A stretch of DNA of 64,000 bases from Alphaproteobacteria bacterium (GCA_030427145.1 JAUHWT010000008.1:143107-207106), one strand, 5' to 3'. Shown: positions 35,273 to 43,904, counted from the first letter of the stretch. A program made the numbers and translations. The notes: generated by a model from the sequence alone, not told the origin.

Positions 35273-35880
35273 CGCGGATCGACGTCAACCGCAAAGCCTT
35301 CGGCCGTGACGAGGTGCTGTGCGACATTCATTTCTCCTTCGAACCCGGTGAAATCGTGGCCCTTCTCGGCCCCTCCGGCATCGGAAAGTCCACGCTCCTC
35401 CGTCTTGTGGCCGGAACCGACACCGACTTCGACGGCCAGATTAAACGCCCCGACGCCATCGCCATGGTCTTCCAGGAACCCACCCTGATCCCGTGGCGAT
35501 CCGTACTCGACAACATCCTGCTGCCCCACCCGGCACTGGACGTCAAAACGGCCCTCCAGGCACTCGAAAGGGTGGGCATCGACATGAAGGCCGAACTCTT
35601 CCCCGGCCAGCTCTCGGTGGGCCAGCAGCGCCGCCTCTCGCTCGCCCGCGCCTTCGCCGGATCGCCGGAACTCCTCATTATGGACGAACCCTTCGTCTCA
35701 CTCGACGGCCGCACCGCCGATGACATGCTGAGCCTGACCGAGGAACTCATCCGCGACATTCGCCCCGCGACGCTCTTCGTCACACACTCCCCGACTGAGG
35801 CCGACCGCCTCGCCACACGCATCCTGACTTTGGCCGGAAAACCCGCCACACTGGCCCCGGAAAGGGAGGCGTCAGGGTGA
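35269..35880 (+). CDS. ABC transporter ATP-binding protein, SsuB-like
   Basis: 203 residues, short for an importer ATPase. Walker A GPSGIGKST, Q-loop VFQEPTLIPW, signature LSVGQQRR (LSGGQ varied to LSVGQ), Walker B LLIMDEPF, and H-loop THSPTEA are all present. Energises the importer with the two preceding proteins. ATGA overlap upstream and GTGA overlap with the following ATPase, so importer and ABC-2 genes are one transcriptional unit. Confidence 0.9.
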   Translation: MTRIDVNRKAFGRDEVLCDIHFSFEPGEIVALLGPSGIGKSTLLRLVAGTDTDFDGQIKRPDAIAMVFQEPTLIPWRSVLDNILLPHPALDVKTALQALERVGIDMKAELFPGQLSVGQQRRLSLARAFAGSPELLIMDEPFVSLDGRTADDMLSLTEELIRDIRPATLFVTHSPTEADRLATRILTLAGKPATLAPEREASG

Positions 35881-36599
35881 ACCCACTCAGCGTCCGGAAC
35901 GTGACTTTCAGGTACGGGTCTAAAACCGCCCTTGATGACGTGTCGTTCGATCTGGATGCCGGACGGTTCTGCGCGCTGCTCGGCCCCAACGGCGCCGGCA
36001 AATCGACCCTGTTCGCACTGCTCACCCGCCTTCTCGTCACCCGCGAGGGGTCGATCACCGTCGCCGGTCACGACATCGCCACCCGGTCCCGCGACGCACT
36101 CGCGCGCATGGGCGTCGTCTTTCAGCAGCAGACGCTCGATCCGGAAATGACCGTGCTGCAAAACCTGCGCTATTTCGCCGCCCTCCAGGGGCTGTCCGGA
36201 AAACAGGCTCGCGGCAAAATCGACGCGGCCCTCGACCGTCTCGCCATGCGCGAGCGGGCGGGGGAAAAGGCCCGCAACCTCAACGGCGGCCATCGCAGGC
36301 GCATGGAAATCGCCCGCGCCCTCATTCACGACCCCGGGGTCCTGATATTGGACGAGCCCACCGTTGGCCTCGACACCGGCAGCCGCCACGCCATCACCGC
36401 ACATGTCCATGACCTTGCCGATGCCGGTCTCACCGTCCTCTGGGCCACGCACCTCGTGGATGAAATCCGCGACAGCGACGATGTGGTCGTGCTCCACCAG
36501 GGCCGCGTCATCCGCCACGACACCGCCCAAAACATCGCGGGCCACCGTCCCCTCGTGGACGCTTTCATGGACCTGACAGGCGGGGAGCCCGCCCAATGA
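35877..36599 (+). CDS. ABC-2 type ATP-binding protein, PQQ-dehydrogenase-associated
   Basis: 240 residues. Walker A GPNGAGKST, Q-loop VFQQQTLDPEMTV, signature LNGGHRRR (instead of LSGGQ), Walker B VLILDEPTVGLD, H-loop ATHLVDEI. The DRA-type exporter pattern and position match the ATP-binding family named for PQQ-dependent alcohol dehydrogenase systems; related genes occur in the ped and lut clusters. GTG start overlapping the SsuB-like stop; ATGA overlap with the permease. Confidence 0.87.
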   Translation: MNPLSVRNVTFRYGSKTALDDVSFDLDAGRFCALLGPNGAGKSTLFALLTRLLVTREGSITVAGHDIATRSRDALARMGVVFQQQTLDPEMTVLQNLRYFAALQGLSGKQARGKIDAALDRLAMRERAGEKARNLNGGHRRRMEIARALIHDPGVLILDEPTVGLDTGSRHAITAHVHDLADAGLTVLWATHLVDEIRDSDDVVVLHQGRVIRHDTAQNIAGHRPLVDAFMDLTGGEPAQ

Positions 36600-37390
36600 C
36601 GGCCTGGCTCATAGCCCTGCGCGCCATCGTCCTGCGCGAGGCCCTGCGGTTCCTCCAGCAGCGCAGCCGCTTCTTCGCCGCTCTCGTGCGCCCGCTCGTC
36701 TGGCTGGTGGTCTTCGCCGCCGGCTTCCGCGCCGCCCTCGGCCTTTCCATCATCGCGCCCTACGAGACCTACATCACCTATGAGGTCTACATCGTGCCCG
36801 GCCTCTGCGGAATGATCCAGCTTTTCAACGGGATGCAGTCGTCCCTTTCACTGGTGTACGACCAGGAAACCGGCTCCATGCGCCTTCTCCTGACAAGCCC
36901 GCTGCCCCGTTGGTGGCTTCTGTTCTGCAAGCTCCTGGCGGGTGTGGCCGTCTCCATTCTACAGGTCTACACCTTCCTGCTGATCGCCGGTCTCTTCGGC
37001 ATCACACTGCCCCTAATGGGCTACATCCTCGCATTCCCGGCCCTTATCCTTAGTGGCCTCATGCTCGGCTCCCTCGGCCTGGTGATCTCATCAACGGTGA
37101 AGCAGCTCGAAAACTTCGCAGGCGTGATGAACTTCGTCATCTTCCCTATGTTCTTCCTCTCCACCGCCCTCTACCCGCTGTGGAAAATGGCCGAAAGCTC
37201 CGACCTCCTGCGCGACATATGCGCGCTAAATCCCTTCACCCACGCCGTCGAACTCATCCGGTTTTCCCTCTACCAAAGCTTCAACGGGGAGGCGCTGCTC
37301 TGGGTCCTCGGCTCTTTTGCGGTGTTCATGGCAGGCAGCGTCATAGGCTACGATCCCGCCCGCGGCCTGGTGCGCCGGAAGTCCCGCTGA
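36596..37390 (+). CDS. ABC-2 type permease, PQQ-dehydrogenase-associated
   Basis: 264 residues with six membrane helices (for example LVWLVVFAAGFRAAL, VSILQVYTFLLIAGLFGITL, FVIFPMFFLSTALYPLW). ABC-2 family motif at the C-terminal half (LNPFTHAVELIRFSLY). Partner of the preceding ATPase; export is usual for this family, but the direction and substrate are unknown. It is the end of the five-gene transport operon; 84 bp separate it from the VOC gene. Confidence 0.86.
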   Translation: MTAWLIALRAIVLREALRFLQQRSRFFAALVRPLVWLVVFAAGFRAALGLSIIAPYETYITYEVYIVPGLCGMIQLFNGMQSSLSLVYDQETGSMRLLLTSPLPRWWLLFCKLLAGVAVSILQVYTFLLIAGLFGITLPLMGYILAFPALILSGLMLGSLGLVISSTVKQLENFAGVMNFVIFPMFFLSTALYPLWKMAESSDLLRDICALNPFTHAVELIRFSLYQSFNGEALLWVLGSFAVFMAGSVIGYDPARGLVRRKSR

Positions 37391-37474
37391 CACTCCACCG
37401 GAACTTTCCTCCGTGAAATGCGGTTCGATCCGTGACACGGTAAGGCCGGAACACGGACCGGGAGGAGCAAAAGA

Positions 37475-38059
37475 ATGAAAAAAATCCAGTCGCAGGGCCT
37501 GCATCACATCACCATCGTCGGTGCGGACAGGCAGACCTCAATAGATTTCTGGGAGGGAGTACTCGGCATGCCCTTCATCTTCGACCAGCCCAACCTGGAC
37601 GATCCCGAAGAGGGGCATCTCTACTTCGACCCCGGCGATGGCCGTCTCATCACGATCTTCACCAACGAAAGCCGCACCCCCAACCGCGGGAGTACGCCCA
37701 CCGACCCCGGCTGCGTCCACCACATCGCATTCGCGGTCAGCGCCGCAACCTTCAGCCAGATCCCCAACCGCCTCAACGAGCGCGGCATCGGCCACAGCGG
37801 TGTGAAGGACAGGGGCTTCATGCACTCGATCTATTTCAGGGACCCGCTGGGCCTGCTGATCGAATGCGCCTGCTACAAGTTTGAGCCGCCCGCAGGCAAA
37901 ACCCATGCGGACGTGCTTCTGGAGGCCCACAAAATCCGGGTGGACCGCGGCGACTACAACATCGCCGATGAGCATCTCGCGGACGCGATTGAAGCCCTGG
38001 TCGAACGCTCGACCGAATCCCTGTCAACGGATCGCGGACCCAAAAACCCCTGGGGATAG
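37475..38059 (+). CDS. VOC family (glyoxalase/dioxygenase fold) protein
   Basis: 194 residues. Two beta-alpha-beta modules of the vicinal-oxygen-chelate fold: GLHHITIVGADRQTSIDFWEGVLGM with a metal-ligand histidine, and GCVHHIAFAV with HSIYFRDPLGLLIECA providing a glutamate. About 60 residues of C-terminal extension. Strong GGGAGGAGC site before the ATG. Substrate unknown; dioxygenase-like and glyoxalase-like activities both fit. It may belong with the preceding operon. Confidence 0.78.
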   Translation: MKKIQSQGLHHITIVGADRQTSIDFWEGVLGMPFIFDQPNLDDPEEGHLYFDPGDGRLITIFTNESRTPNRGSTPTDPGCVHHIAFAVSAATFSQIPNRLNERGIGHSGVKDRGFMHSIYFRDPLGLLIECACYKFEPPAGKTHADVLLEAHKIRVDRGDYNIADEHLADAIEALVERSTESLSTDRGPKNPWG

Positions 38060-38064
38060 CAGGG

Positions 38065-38089
38065 CAGGGAGCGGACGCACCGCCCCCTG
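38065..38089. terminator. Hairpin between convergent genes
   Basis: CAGGG-A-GCGG (38065-38074) pairs with CCGC-C-CCCTG (38080-38089) with one mismatch and a five-base loop, between the VOC stop and the convergent secreted-protein stop. No T-run follows on either strand, so termination is uncertain. Confidence 0.35.
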
Positions 38090-38112
38090 TTCAACCCCCA
38101 ACGACAGACGGT

Positions 38113-38496
38113 TTACTCAACCAGAAGGGCTGCCTCAATGCCGTCGTCCAGCGCGGTCACCTGCTCATCGGTCAGGTCGGCCGACACGGTTAGTGCGTCG
38201 CCACTGCGTGCGAAGGAATAGGCCACCTGCGACTGGCCCGGCATCGTGAAGCTGACGTCGTCGCCATCGGCCATACCCATGACGATCCGGGCGGGCTCAT
38301 ACGCGCCGTCACGCTCGACCCAGGTTCCAACGACCTCAAACAGGTCACCCGCTTCAGTGAAGTACACAACCATGTCCAGACCGCCGTCATGCAGCGAGGC
38401 CGCCTGCATTGGATCCTTAAGCTCAATCGTATCCGCAGCGACGGAGGTACCGGCAAACAGGGCGGCGGCGGCAAGGATTTTGGAGAAATGGGTCAT
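38113..38496 (-). CDS. Small secreted protein of unknown function
   Basis: 127 residues. Signal peptide MTHFSKILAAAALFAGTSVA then an acidic mature domain with no cysteine, apparently beta-rich (VVYFTEAGDLFEVVGTWVERDG, VAYSFARSGDALTVSADL). The ATG at 38496 is chosen for its signal peptide; upstream codons are not coding-like. Two near-identical palindromes (38546-38560 and 38697-38711) lie upstream of its start, so it is probably specifically regulated. I do not recognise the family. Confidence 0.68.
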   Translation of the reverse strand: MTHFSKILAAAALFAGTSVAADTIELKDPMQAASLHDGGLDMVVYFTEAGDLFEVVGTWVERDGAYEPARIVMGMADGDDVSFTMPGQSQVAYSFARSGDALTVSADLTDEQVTALDDGIEAALLVE

Positions 38497-38545
38497 GGCT
38501 TCTGTTTCCTGATTAATCTGCGTTACACAATGCGACACATAGTAA

Positions 38546-38560
38546 TGCTGCGTCGCAACA
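38546..38560. promoter_or_regulatory. PhaR-like palindrome, copy 1
   Basis: TGCTGCGTCGCAACA: 7-bp arms with one mismatch around a single central base, 50 bp before the secreted-protein start at 38496. It resembles the CTGC-N3-GCAG half-sites reported for the PHB-linked repressor PhaR. Assignment tentative. Confidence 0.4.
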
Positions 38561-38696
38561 CAACACGAATTTGCCATTAATTTTATGGAAGTTCCGTGAA
38601 ACGGGTCACAAAAGCCCCGCTATGCCAAAAAAATCGCCGAAATCCCTGAAACACACCCGAAAAAGAGGCAGCGCGCCCAAGGAATCCCATCCTTTG

Positions 38697-38711
38697 TGTT
38701 GCGACGCAACA
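38697..38711. promoter_or_regulatory. PhaR-like palindrome, copy 2
   Basis: TGTTGCGACGCAACA is a perfect palindrome with 7-bp arms around a central A, 151 bp from copy 1 and in the same gap between the secreted protein and the phosphorelay genes. Both genes are on the minus strand, so it lies upstream of the secreted-protein gene. Confidence 0.42.
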
Positions 38712-38769
38712 ACGCCTGAACGGGCCAAACAGCTACTGATTAGAAACAGAAAACAGAGCAGGGCCGGGA

Positions 38770-39201
38770 TTACGGGTCGGCCGTCACGGCAGCAACGGAG
38801 TCTATCCACTCCTTAATGTCCTGCTCGGAAAAAGGCTTTTTGAGCGTGTCCACGCCACCCAAATCCCTGGCCATCCTCAGCGGAGAATACCCGCCGTCAA
38901 TCTCAATCCCGCCCGAAATCACCAGCACGGGCAGGTTCCTGTCGAGGTCTAGATCGCTCTTCAGCCTGTACCGGATCGCGGCAAGTATCCCGAGAGTGTT
39001 CTCCAGCTTGGCACTGTGTTCCTTGCGGATAAAGACGTCCATGATGATCGCATCGATCCGTCTTTCCTTCAGGATCGTCTCCGCATCAAGTTTATCGAAC
39101 GCGATATGCGCCTCGTGGCCCAGTTCCTCAATATAGTCCGCCAAAAACCGCAACAGGGCCTCATCGTCTTCGATGACCAGTATCTGTAGTTTTTTAGCCA
39201 T
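38770..39201 (-). CDS. Single-domain response regulator
   Basis: 143 residues, one receiver domain: acidic pair ED at residues 11-12, phospho-acceptor D55 (AIIMDVFI), and lysine in LKKPFSE. It has an unusually long loop after the phosphorylation site (RKEHSAKLENTLGILAAIRYRLKSDLDLDRN). No output domain. ATG 39201 favoured over a GTG two codons earlier. Fourth gene of a minus-strand phosphorelay, 70 bases after the hybrid kinase stop. Confidence 0.85.
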   Translation of the reverse strand: MAKKLQILVIEDDEALLRFLADYIEELGHEAHIAFDKLDAETILKERRIDAIIMDVFIRKEHSAKLENTLGILAAIRYRLKSDLDLDRNLPVLVISGGIEIDGGYSPLRMARDLGGVDTLKKPFSEQDIKEWIDSVAAVTADP

Positions 39202-39271
39202 CTTCACGATCCATAGGCTTCACGGTTTGCTGACTGGCTGCCGCTGCAATATATCCGGGTTTTTTCTGGAA

Positions 39272-40795
39272 TTACACGCCGGTACCGAAATTGTACAGTT
39301 CACTAATGAGGTCTGCCGCCTGAAACGGCTTGGTCAGGAAGGCATCCATGACATCACGTTTGCGACCCTCTTCGAACTCGTGAAATCCTGATATCCCTAT
39401 GATCTGAATTTTTGGCAAACGACCACGAATGATCGCGGCAAGATCAAACCCATCCAGCGACCCGCGCAGGCTTATATCGGTCACAACAGCGTCCGATTCC
39501 TGAAGGTTGTCCAGAAGCGCCAGCGCCTCGTCCGGTGTTGCCGCCTTGTGCACCACGAACCCGACCTCCTCGAGCAGGTCCCGGATCATCCCCGCCAGCA
39601 GGTCCTCATCGTCGATCAGCAAAACATGCCGCCCGGCCGCCGTTGTCGGATGCCGCGACTTCACCGCCTCCGCTGCACCGGCGTCCTCACCCTCACCAAC
39701 CGGAATTGTGAAGCTGATCGTCGTACCCTCATTGGGCTTCGACTGTACCTCCAGGAGCCCTTCGCTCTGGGTCACGAAGCCATGTACCATGGCCAGCCCA
39801 ATACCCGTGCCACCGGCATCCTGCTTGGTGGTGAAATACGGATCGGTCACCCGGTCGATGATCTCCTCGGGGATGCCCTTGCCGTTATCCGATACGGTCA
39901 GCATGAGCCGACCCTTTCCGGCCAGCTCCTCACCATCCTCAAGACTGGCGGACACCTCGATCATCCCGTCCCGCCTGTAGCCCTTGATCGCATCCCGGGC
40001 ATTCACGACGAGGTTGAGCAGAGCGTTCTGAAGCAGCGAATGATCGCAGTAAATCGCAACATCCGGCTCGCAGAAATGAAACTCGATGCGGCAGTCATCA
40101 GAGATCAGATCACGCACCAGTGCCTCAAGCTCAAAAAACACCTCCGAACACGGATGGCTCGACATCCGCCCCACCTGTTTGCTCGCAAAAGCCAGCAGCC
40201 CCTGCGTCCGCTCCGCCGCCCGGTCGACCGTGGTGATGATCATGTCAAGCTTCTGCGCATTGCCCGACGAGTTGGGATTACGCTTTACACCCTCTACCCC
40301 AAACCGAATTGTGGCGAGCATGTTGTTGAAGTCATGGGCAATTCCCGCGCTCAACTGCCCCAGGGCCTCCAGCCGGCCCTGACGCCGCAAATCCTGTTCC
40401 TGCGCCTTGAGCCGCCGCTGCATGCTGGCCCGCTCGACCGCATTCCGAACCGCTGTCCGCAGGGCCGTGCCCGTCGCGTCCTGCTTCACCAAGTAGTCCG
40501 ACGCCCCCGCCTTGATCGACGCGGCCGCAATAGGCTCCGACCCTTGGCCGGTCAGCATGATGACACTGGTGCCTTTTCCCTTTTCCAAAAACTGCGGCAG
40601 CAGATCGAGACCGTTTTCATGCCCAAGCCGGTAGTCCAGCAAGACACAGTCCGGCCGAAACTCCGCCAGCTTTTGCAAGCCAGCCGACCCCGTCTCCGCG
40701 GATTCCACAACAAATTCAGGATGATCACGACAGATCAGATCCGCCAAAAATTCCATATCGTCGGGCGAGTCATCAACAATCAGTACGGATGTCAT
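39272..40795 (-). CDS. Hybrid histidine kinase: receiver-HisKA-HATPase-receiver
   Basis: 507 residues. N-terminal receiver domain with D54 (VLLDYRLG), a short coiled coil, a HisKA domain with H154 (SAGIAHDFNNML, the NtrB-like DFNN type), an ATPase domain (NLVVNARDAI, DNGKGI, GGTGIGLAM), and a C-terminal receiver with DAVVTDISLRG as acceptor site. No sensor or membrane segment, so it must take phosphoryl groups or signals from partners. ATG 40795 lies 3 bases from the upstream regulator's stop; a GTG at 40801 overlapping that stop is an alternative. Confidence 0.9.
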   Translation of the reverse strand: MTSVLIVDDSPDDMEFLADLICRDHPEFVVESAETGSAGLQKLAEFRPDCVLLDYRLGHENGLDLLPQFLEKGKGTSVIMLTGQGSEPIAAASIKAGASDYLVKQDATGTALRTAVRNAVERASMQRRLKAQEQDLRRQGRLEALGQLSAGIAHDFNNMLATIRFGVEGVKRNPNSSGNAQKLDMIITTVDRAAERTQGLLAFASKQVGRMSSHPCSEVFFELEALVRDLISDDCRIEFHFCEPDVAIYCDHSLLQNALLNLVVNARDAIKGYRRDGMIEVSASLEDGEELAGKGRLMLTVSDNGKGIPEEIIDRVTDPYFTTKQDAGGTGIGLAMVHGFVTQSEGLLEVQSKPNEGTTISFTIPVGEGEDAGAAEAVKSRHPTTAAGRHVLLIDDEDLLAGMIRDLLEEVGFVVHKAATPDEALALLDNLQESDAVVTDISLRGSLDGFDLAAIIRGRLPKIQIIGISGFHEFEEGRKRDVMDAFLTKPFQAADLISELYNFGTGV

Positions 40796-40797
40796 GG

Positions 40798-41256
40798 TCA
40801 CTTAAGCACTTTCGGCAGCAGGGCAATTTCCAGCCAGTATTCCTTGAGCCGCGCCACCGCCGCCAGGAAACCATCCCAGTCGAGCGGCTTGACGATATAG
40901 GTGTTCGCGCCCGCCTCGTAGCAGCGGTCAATATCCCTCTGATCGGCGGAGGACGTCATCACCACCACGGGAATAAGCCGCAGCGAATGATCGGCCTTGA
41001 TCTTGCGAAGCACGTCACGCCCATCGAGACCCGGCAAATTCAGATCAAGCAGGATAAGACCAGGCTTTTCCAGATCGTCCCGGCCGGCGAACTTGCCGGT
41101 CGCCTGAAGATAGTCAAGCGCCTCCTGGCCCGTGGCACAACGCGTGATCGGATTGCGGAAATTCCTGGTTTCGCGCAGCGCCGCTTCCGCCGCCTCAAAA
41201 TCATCGTCGTTGTCCTCAACGATGAGTATCATCTGACTGTTGTTGAAACCCTGCAT
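40798..41256 (-). CDS. Single-domain response regulator, Rcp1-like
   Basis: 152 residues, receiver domain only: EDNDDD near residue 14-19, D71 (LILLDLNLPGLDGRD), T/S in VVVMTSSAD and K in YIVKPLDWD. The long ETRNFRNPITRCATGQEALDYL region is typical of Rcp1-type regulators paired with phytochrome-like or PAS kinases. ATG 41256 preferred because AGGTG lies at a good distance; the in-frame GTG at 41265 has no site. It follows the PAS kinase by 12 bases and is probably its first phosphate acceptor. Confidence 0.88.
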   Translation of the reverse strand: MQGFNNSQMILIVEDNDDDFEAAEAALRETRNFRNPITRCATGQEALDYLQATGKFAGRDDLEKPGLILLDLNLPGLDGRDVLRKIKADHSLRLIPVVVMTSSADQRDIDRCYEAGANTYIVKPLDWDGFLAAVARLKEYWLEIALLPKVLK

Positions 41257-41268
41257 CTTTCGCACCTG

Positions 41269-42876
41269 TTATACCGCCGAACCCATTCCGTTTGGGGCAA
41301 TGGGTAAAGCAAAATAGAAAACGCTTCCTTCATCCGGCTCTGAATCAAGTCTGACCCATCCTCCGTACCCTTCAATAATGCGTTTGACAAACGACAGACC
41401 CGCGCCGGATCCCGACAAGAACTCCTCTCTCGGGTTCAGACGCGTAAATATATCGAAGACCTTTTCGCGAAACTCCGGCCGTATTCCTATGCCGTTATCT
41501 TTCACAAAGAACGCATGGGGCCGAAATTCGCCATCGATTTCAATGTCCCGCACGAATCCAACCTGCACGATCTTTGGCACCGACCTGTTGTACTGAAGCG
41601 CGTTGGCAATCAGATTCTGAAACACTGTTCTGACTCTCGTCGGGTCCGCATAAACCGTCGGAAACTCACCCAGCACCTCAAGCCGCGCGACCGTGTCATC
41701 CTGAAATTCCTCCAGCACGGATTTGCACGCGGACAGGATTTCGGACACGTCACTTGTCCGGTCCGAGCCGCTCTTCTGCCCCAGCCGCGAAAACGTCAGC
41801 AAATCGGATATCAGATTTTCCATCCGTCCGCTGAGCTCGACCATCCGCTTGACGCGTTTGCGCAGATGATCCGGCATCTCCTCCTTCAACATGAAGTTCG
41901 CGTTGATCGTAATCCCGCGCAGAGGCTCCTTAAGGTCATGGGAGGCCACATAGGCAAAGTTATCGAGATCCCGGTTGCTCCGCAGAAGCTCCATGTTGAG
42001 CGCCGCCTTCACCCGCTCACTCTCCCGCTCCAGGGTCACGTCACGGTTGGACTCGAGGAACGTTTTGTGCCCCTCGATCATCATCGACTGGTAGCGGGCG
42101 AAAATGACAACGTGCGTGCCGTCCTTTTTGAACTGGCGGATGTCGCCCTGCCACTCTCCCTCACGGTCGATCGTTTCCTCGATCTCCGTCCAGGGCACCG
42201 GATGGATCGTGTTCAGAAGCTGCACCGTCGACCGCCCCAGCGCCTCCGCCTCACTGAACCCGTACAGGTTGATCGCCCCCTGGTTCCAGTACTGGATGCC
42301 GCCCGCGCGGGTCCAGGCGAGCTCGGCATCATTGCTGAGCTGCAACAGCCGGAACTGCGTGGTCAGCAACCGGTTCTCAGAGGCCAGCCTCTCCCGCTCG
42401 GCCTCCTCCTGCTGCTTCTCGAATTCGGCCTCGTGCAACCGGCGTTCGGTATTCTTGATCTCCGTCAGATCGTTGTGCGCACCCAGAAGCCGGATCGGCT
42501 TCCCGGTGTCGTCGCGCAGCGCAATGCCCCGGCACCGCACCCAGACGGTCGACCCGTCCGCGTGGCGATACCGCACAATCTGGTCATAGGGATGGTCGGG
42601 ATCTTCGCAGTGCTTATGGAAGTTATCGAGCGCGACTTCCAGATCCTCAGGAAAAATCAGGTCCTGCCACTCCGCCGGATCGTGTTTTTTGGTCGCCGGA
42701 TCAATCCCCAGAAGCCGCCAGAATTCCGGGCTCATCCATTCGTTTTCAGGATTTTCCAGGTCCCAGTACCAAACCCCGTCGAGCGACCCCCGTTGCAGAA
42801 ACTCCCAGATACCGGAATCCTCCCGCATCCGCTTTTCGAGTTCCAGCTCAAGGTAGTTCTTCGAAATCTCGGTCAT
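41269..42876 (-). CDS. PAS domain sensor histidine kinase
   Basis: 535 residues, soluble. PAS/PAC about 20-145 (GVWYWDLENPENEWMSPEFWRLLGI, GAHNDLTEI), coiled coil 145-180, second PAS about 185-290 (WTRAGGIQYWNQGAINLYG), HisKA with H313 (VASHDLKEPLRG), HATPase (FQNLIANALQYN, DNGIGI, GSGAGLSFVK). The HisKA type resembles cyanobacterial phytochrome-like kinases, but no phytochrome chromophore domain is present. No flavin-binding cysteine motif (NCRFLQ) in the PAS domains. It heads the four-gene relay; the signal is unknown. Confidence 0.9.
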   Translation of the reverse strand: MTEISKNYLELELEKRMREDSGIWEFLQRGSLDGVWYWDLENPENEWMSPEFWRLLGIDPATKKHDPAEWQDLIFPEDLEVALDNFHKHCEDPDHPYDQIVRYRHADGSTVWVRCRGIALRDDTGKPIRLLGAHNDLTEIKNTERRLHEAEFEKQQEEAERERLASENRLLTTQFRLLQLSNDAELAWTRAGGIQYWNQGAINLYGFSEAEALGRSTVQLLNTIHPVPWTEIEETIDREGEWQGDIRQFKKDGTHVVIFARYQSMMIEGHKTFLESNRDVTLERESERVKAALNMELLRSNRDLDNFAYVASHDLKEPLRGITINANFMLKEEMPDHLRKRVKRMVELSGRMENLISDLLTFSRLGQKSGSDRTSDVSEILSACKSVLEEFQDDTVARLEVLGEFPTVYADPTRVRTVFQNLIANALQYNRSVPKIVQVGFVRDIEIDGEFRPHAFFVKDNGIGIRPEFREKVFDIFTRLNPREEFLSGSGAGLSFVKRIIEGYGGWVRLDSEPDEGSVFYFALPIAPNGMGSAV

Positions 42877-43064
42877 TCAGTATTCGCCCGGCGGAAAAAA
42901 CCATTGGTGTTCACAACACCCAACACCTGCAACAATGCCTCAGCCTCCCATGGTTTCGGCACTGTCGCAATCCCCGCGCCCCAGCCACAGGTTAATCACA
43001 CGCCGCCGCGCCATGATAGTCGAATTACGATACTGAAAGGGTTTGAATATCCGAACCCGCGCCG

Positions 43065-43094
43065 CCCTGTCAGGCGCCATTACCCCTGACAGGG
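43065..43094 (-). promoter_or_regulatory. Hairpin overlapping the IclR stop codon
   Basis: CCCTGTCAGG (43065-43074) pairs perfectly with CCTGACAGGG (43085-43094) around a ten-base loop, and the iclR TGA (complement of 43070-43072) lies inside one arm. No T-run follows, so an mRNA 3'-end role is more likely than termination. Confidence 0.45.
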
Positions 43095-43870
43095 CACCCG
43101 AGCGAAGCTGACGCCTCCCGGCCCAGATCCACAATCAGGCGGGCAATCTCCGGCTTCTTCTCCTCATCAAACCGGAAGAGGGGGAAGGCAATGGACATGG
43201 CCGCCACCGGCCGGCCGAGGTGGTCGAAAATCGGCACGGCCATGCACCGCACCCCGGCCTCGCTTTCCTCAATCTCCTCAGAGTAGCCACGCTCCTTCGT
43301 GGCCTTCAGATCCGCGCGCAGCCTGTCCGGGTCGGTAATGGTGTTCGGCGCGGAGACCTCAAACTTCATCCGCGCAATCCGTTCCTCAATTTCTGTCGGC
43401 TCCCGCCACGCGAGCAGGGCCTTGCCCAGCGAGGTCGAATGCAGCGGATTGGTTTTACCAAGCGTCGACTGCATCGAGAGGTTATAGTGGCTGTCATATT
43501 TGTGGATGTAGACGACCCGCTCCTCCGCCGCGTCCAGCACGCCCAGATTGACGCACTCGCCCGTCGCGCGCGACAGCCTGCCCATGATCCGGTCCGCCGC
43601 CCAGAGGATCTCCGACCGCCCCTGGATCGACCGCGCGCCGAGGCAAAACAGCTTCAGCGACAGCCCATAGCGTTCCGTATCGGGGTCTCGCTCCACATAG
43701 CCGAGATCGATCATCGTATTGAGAAGCCGGTGCGCCGTGGCCTTCGATGTCATGGCCTTGGACGCCACATCCGCCAGCGTCGCCTGCCTGTCCTCAACAA
43801 GTGATTCCAGAACCGAAAAGACCTTCAAAACCGCCGCGACATTGTCCGTTTTATTTTGCGAGTCCGCCAT
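43070..43870 (-). CDS. IclR family transcriptional regulator (KdgR-like)
   Basis: 266 residues. N-terminal winged helix (residues 10-70, ATLADVASKAMTSKATAHRLLNTMIDLGYVERD) and C-terminal IclR effector domain (GECVNLGVLDAAEERVVYIHKYD, LHSTSLGKALLAW, RGYSEEIEESEAGVRCMAVPIFD). KdgR-type members respond to keto-deoxy uronate breakdown products. It is divergent from the GH105 gene across a 208-bp region with repeated motifs, so it most likely controls the GH105-ABC-oxidoreductase operon. The effector is inferred. Confidence 0.88.
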   Translation of the reverse strand: MADSQNKTDNVAAVLKVFSVLESLVEDRQATLADVASKAMTSKATAHRLLNTMIDLGYVERDPDTERYGLSLKLFCLGARSIQGRSEILWAADRIMGRLSRATGECVNLGVLDAAEERVVYIHKYDSHYNLSMQSTLGKTNPLHSTSLGKALLAWREPTEIEERIARMKFEVSAPNTITDPDRLRADLKATKERGYSEEIEESEAGVRCMAVPIFDHLGRPVAAMSIAFPLFRFDEEKKPEIARLIVDLGREASASLGCPVRGNGA

Positions 43871-43889
43871 TTATGGCTCCTGTTTTTTC

Positions 43890-43904
43890 CGGAACGCCGT
43901 TTCA
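43890..43904. repeat. 15-bp direct repeat, copy 1 (candidate IclR operator)
   Basis: CGGAACGCCGTTTCA, repeated exactly at 44033-44047. Its core GGAACG-C-CGTTTC is an inverted repeat with one mismatch, the form of many IclR-family operators. This copy lies 20 bp before the iclR start. Confidence 0.55.

Noticed and set aside
10453..38059. Searched for mxaF/mxaI, lanmodulin, a TonB lanthanide receptor and pqq biosynthesis genes
   Set aside because: None recognised among the proteins in this stretch; a pqqA-sized gene could be missed by eye, but no pqqB-E-like protein is present.
41515..43089. 524-codon plus-strand frame opposite the PAS kinase, and the 450-codon frame at 39548-40900
   Set aside because: Arg/Pro/Leu/His-rich products with no motifs, opposite genes with clear kinase and receiver motifs.
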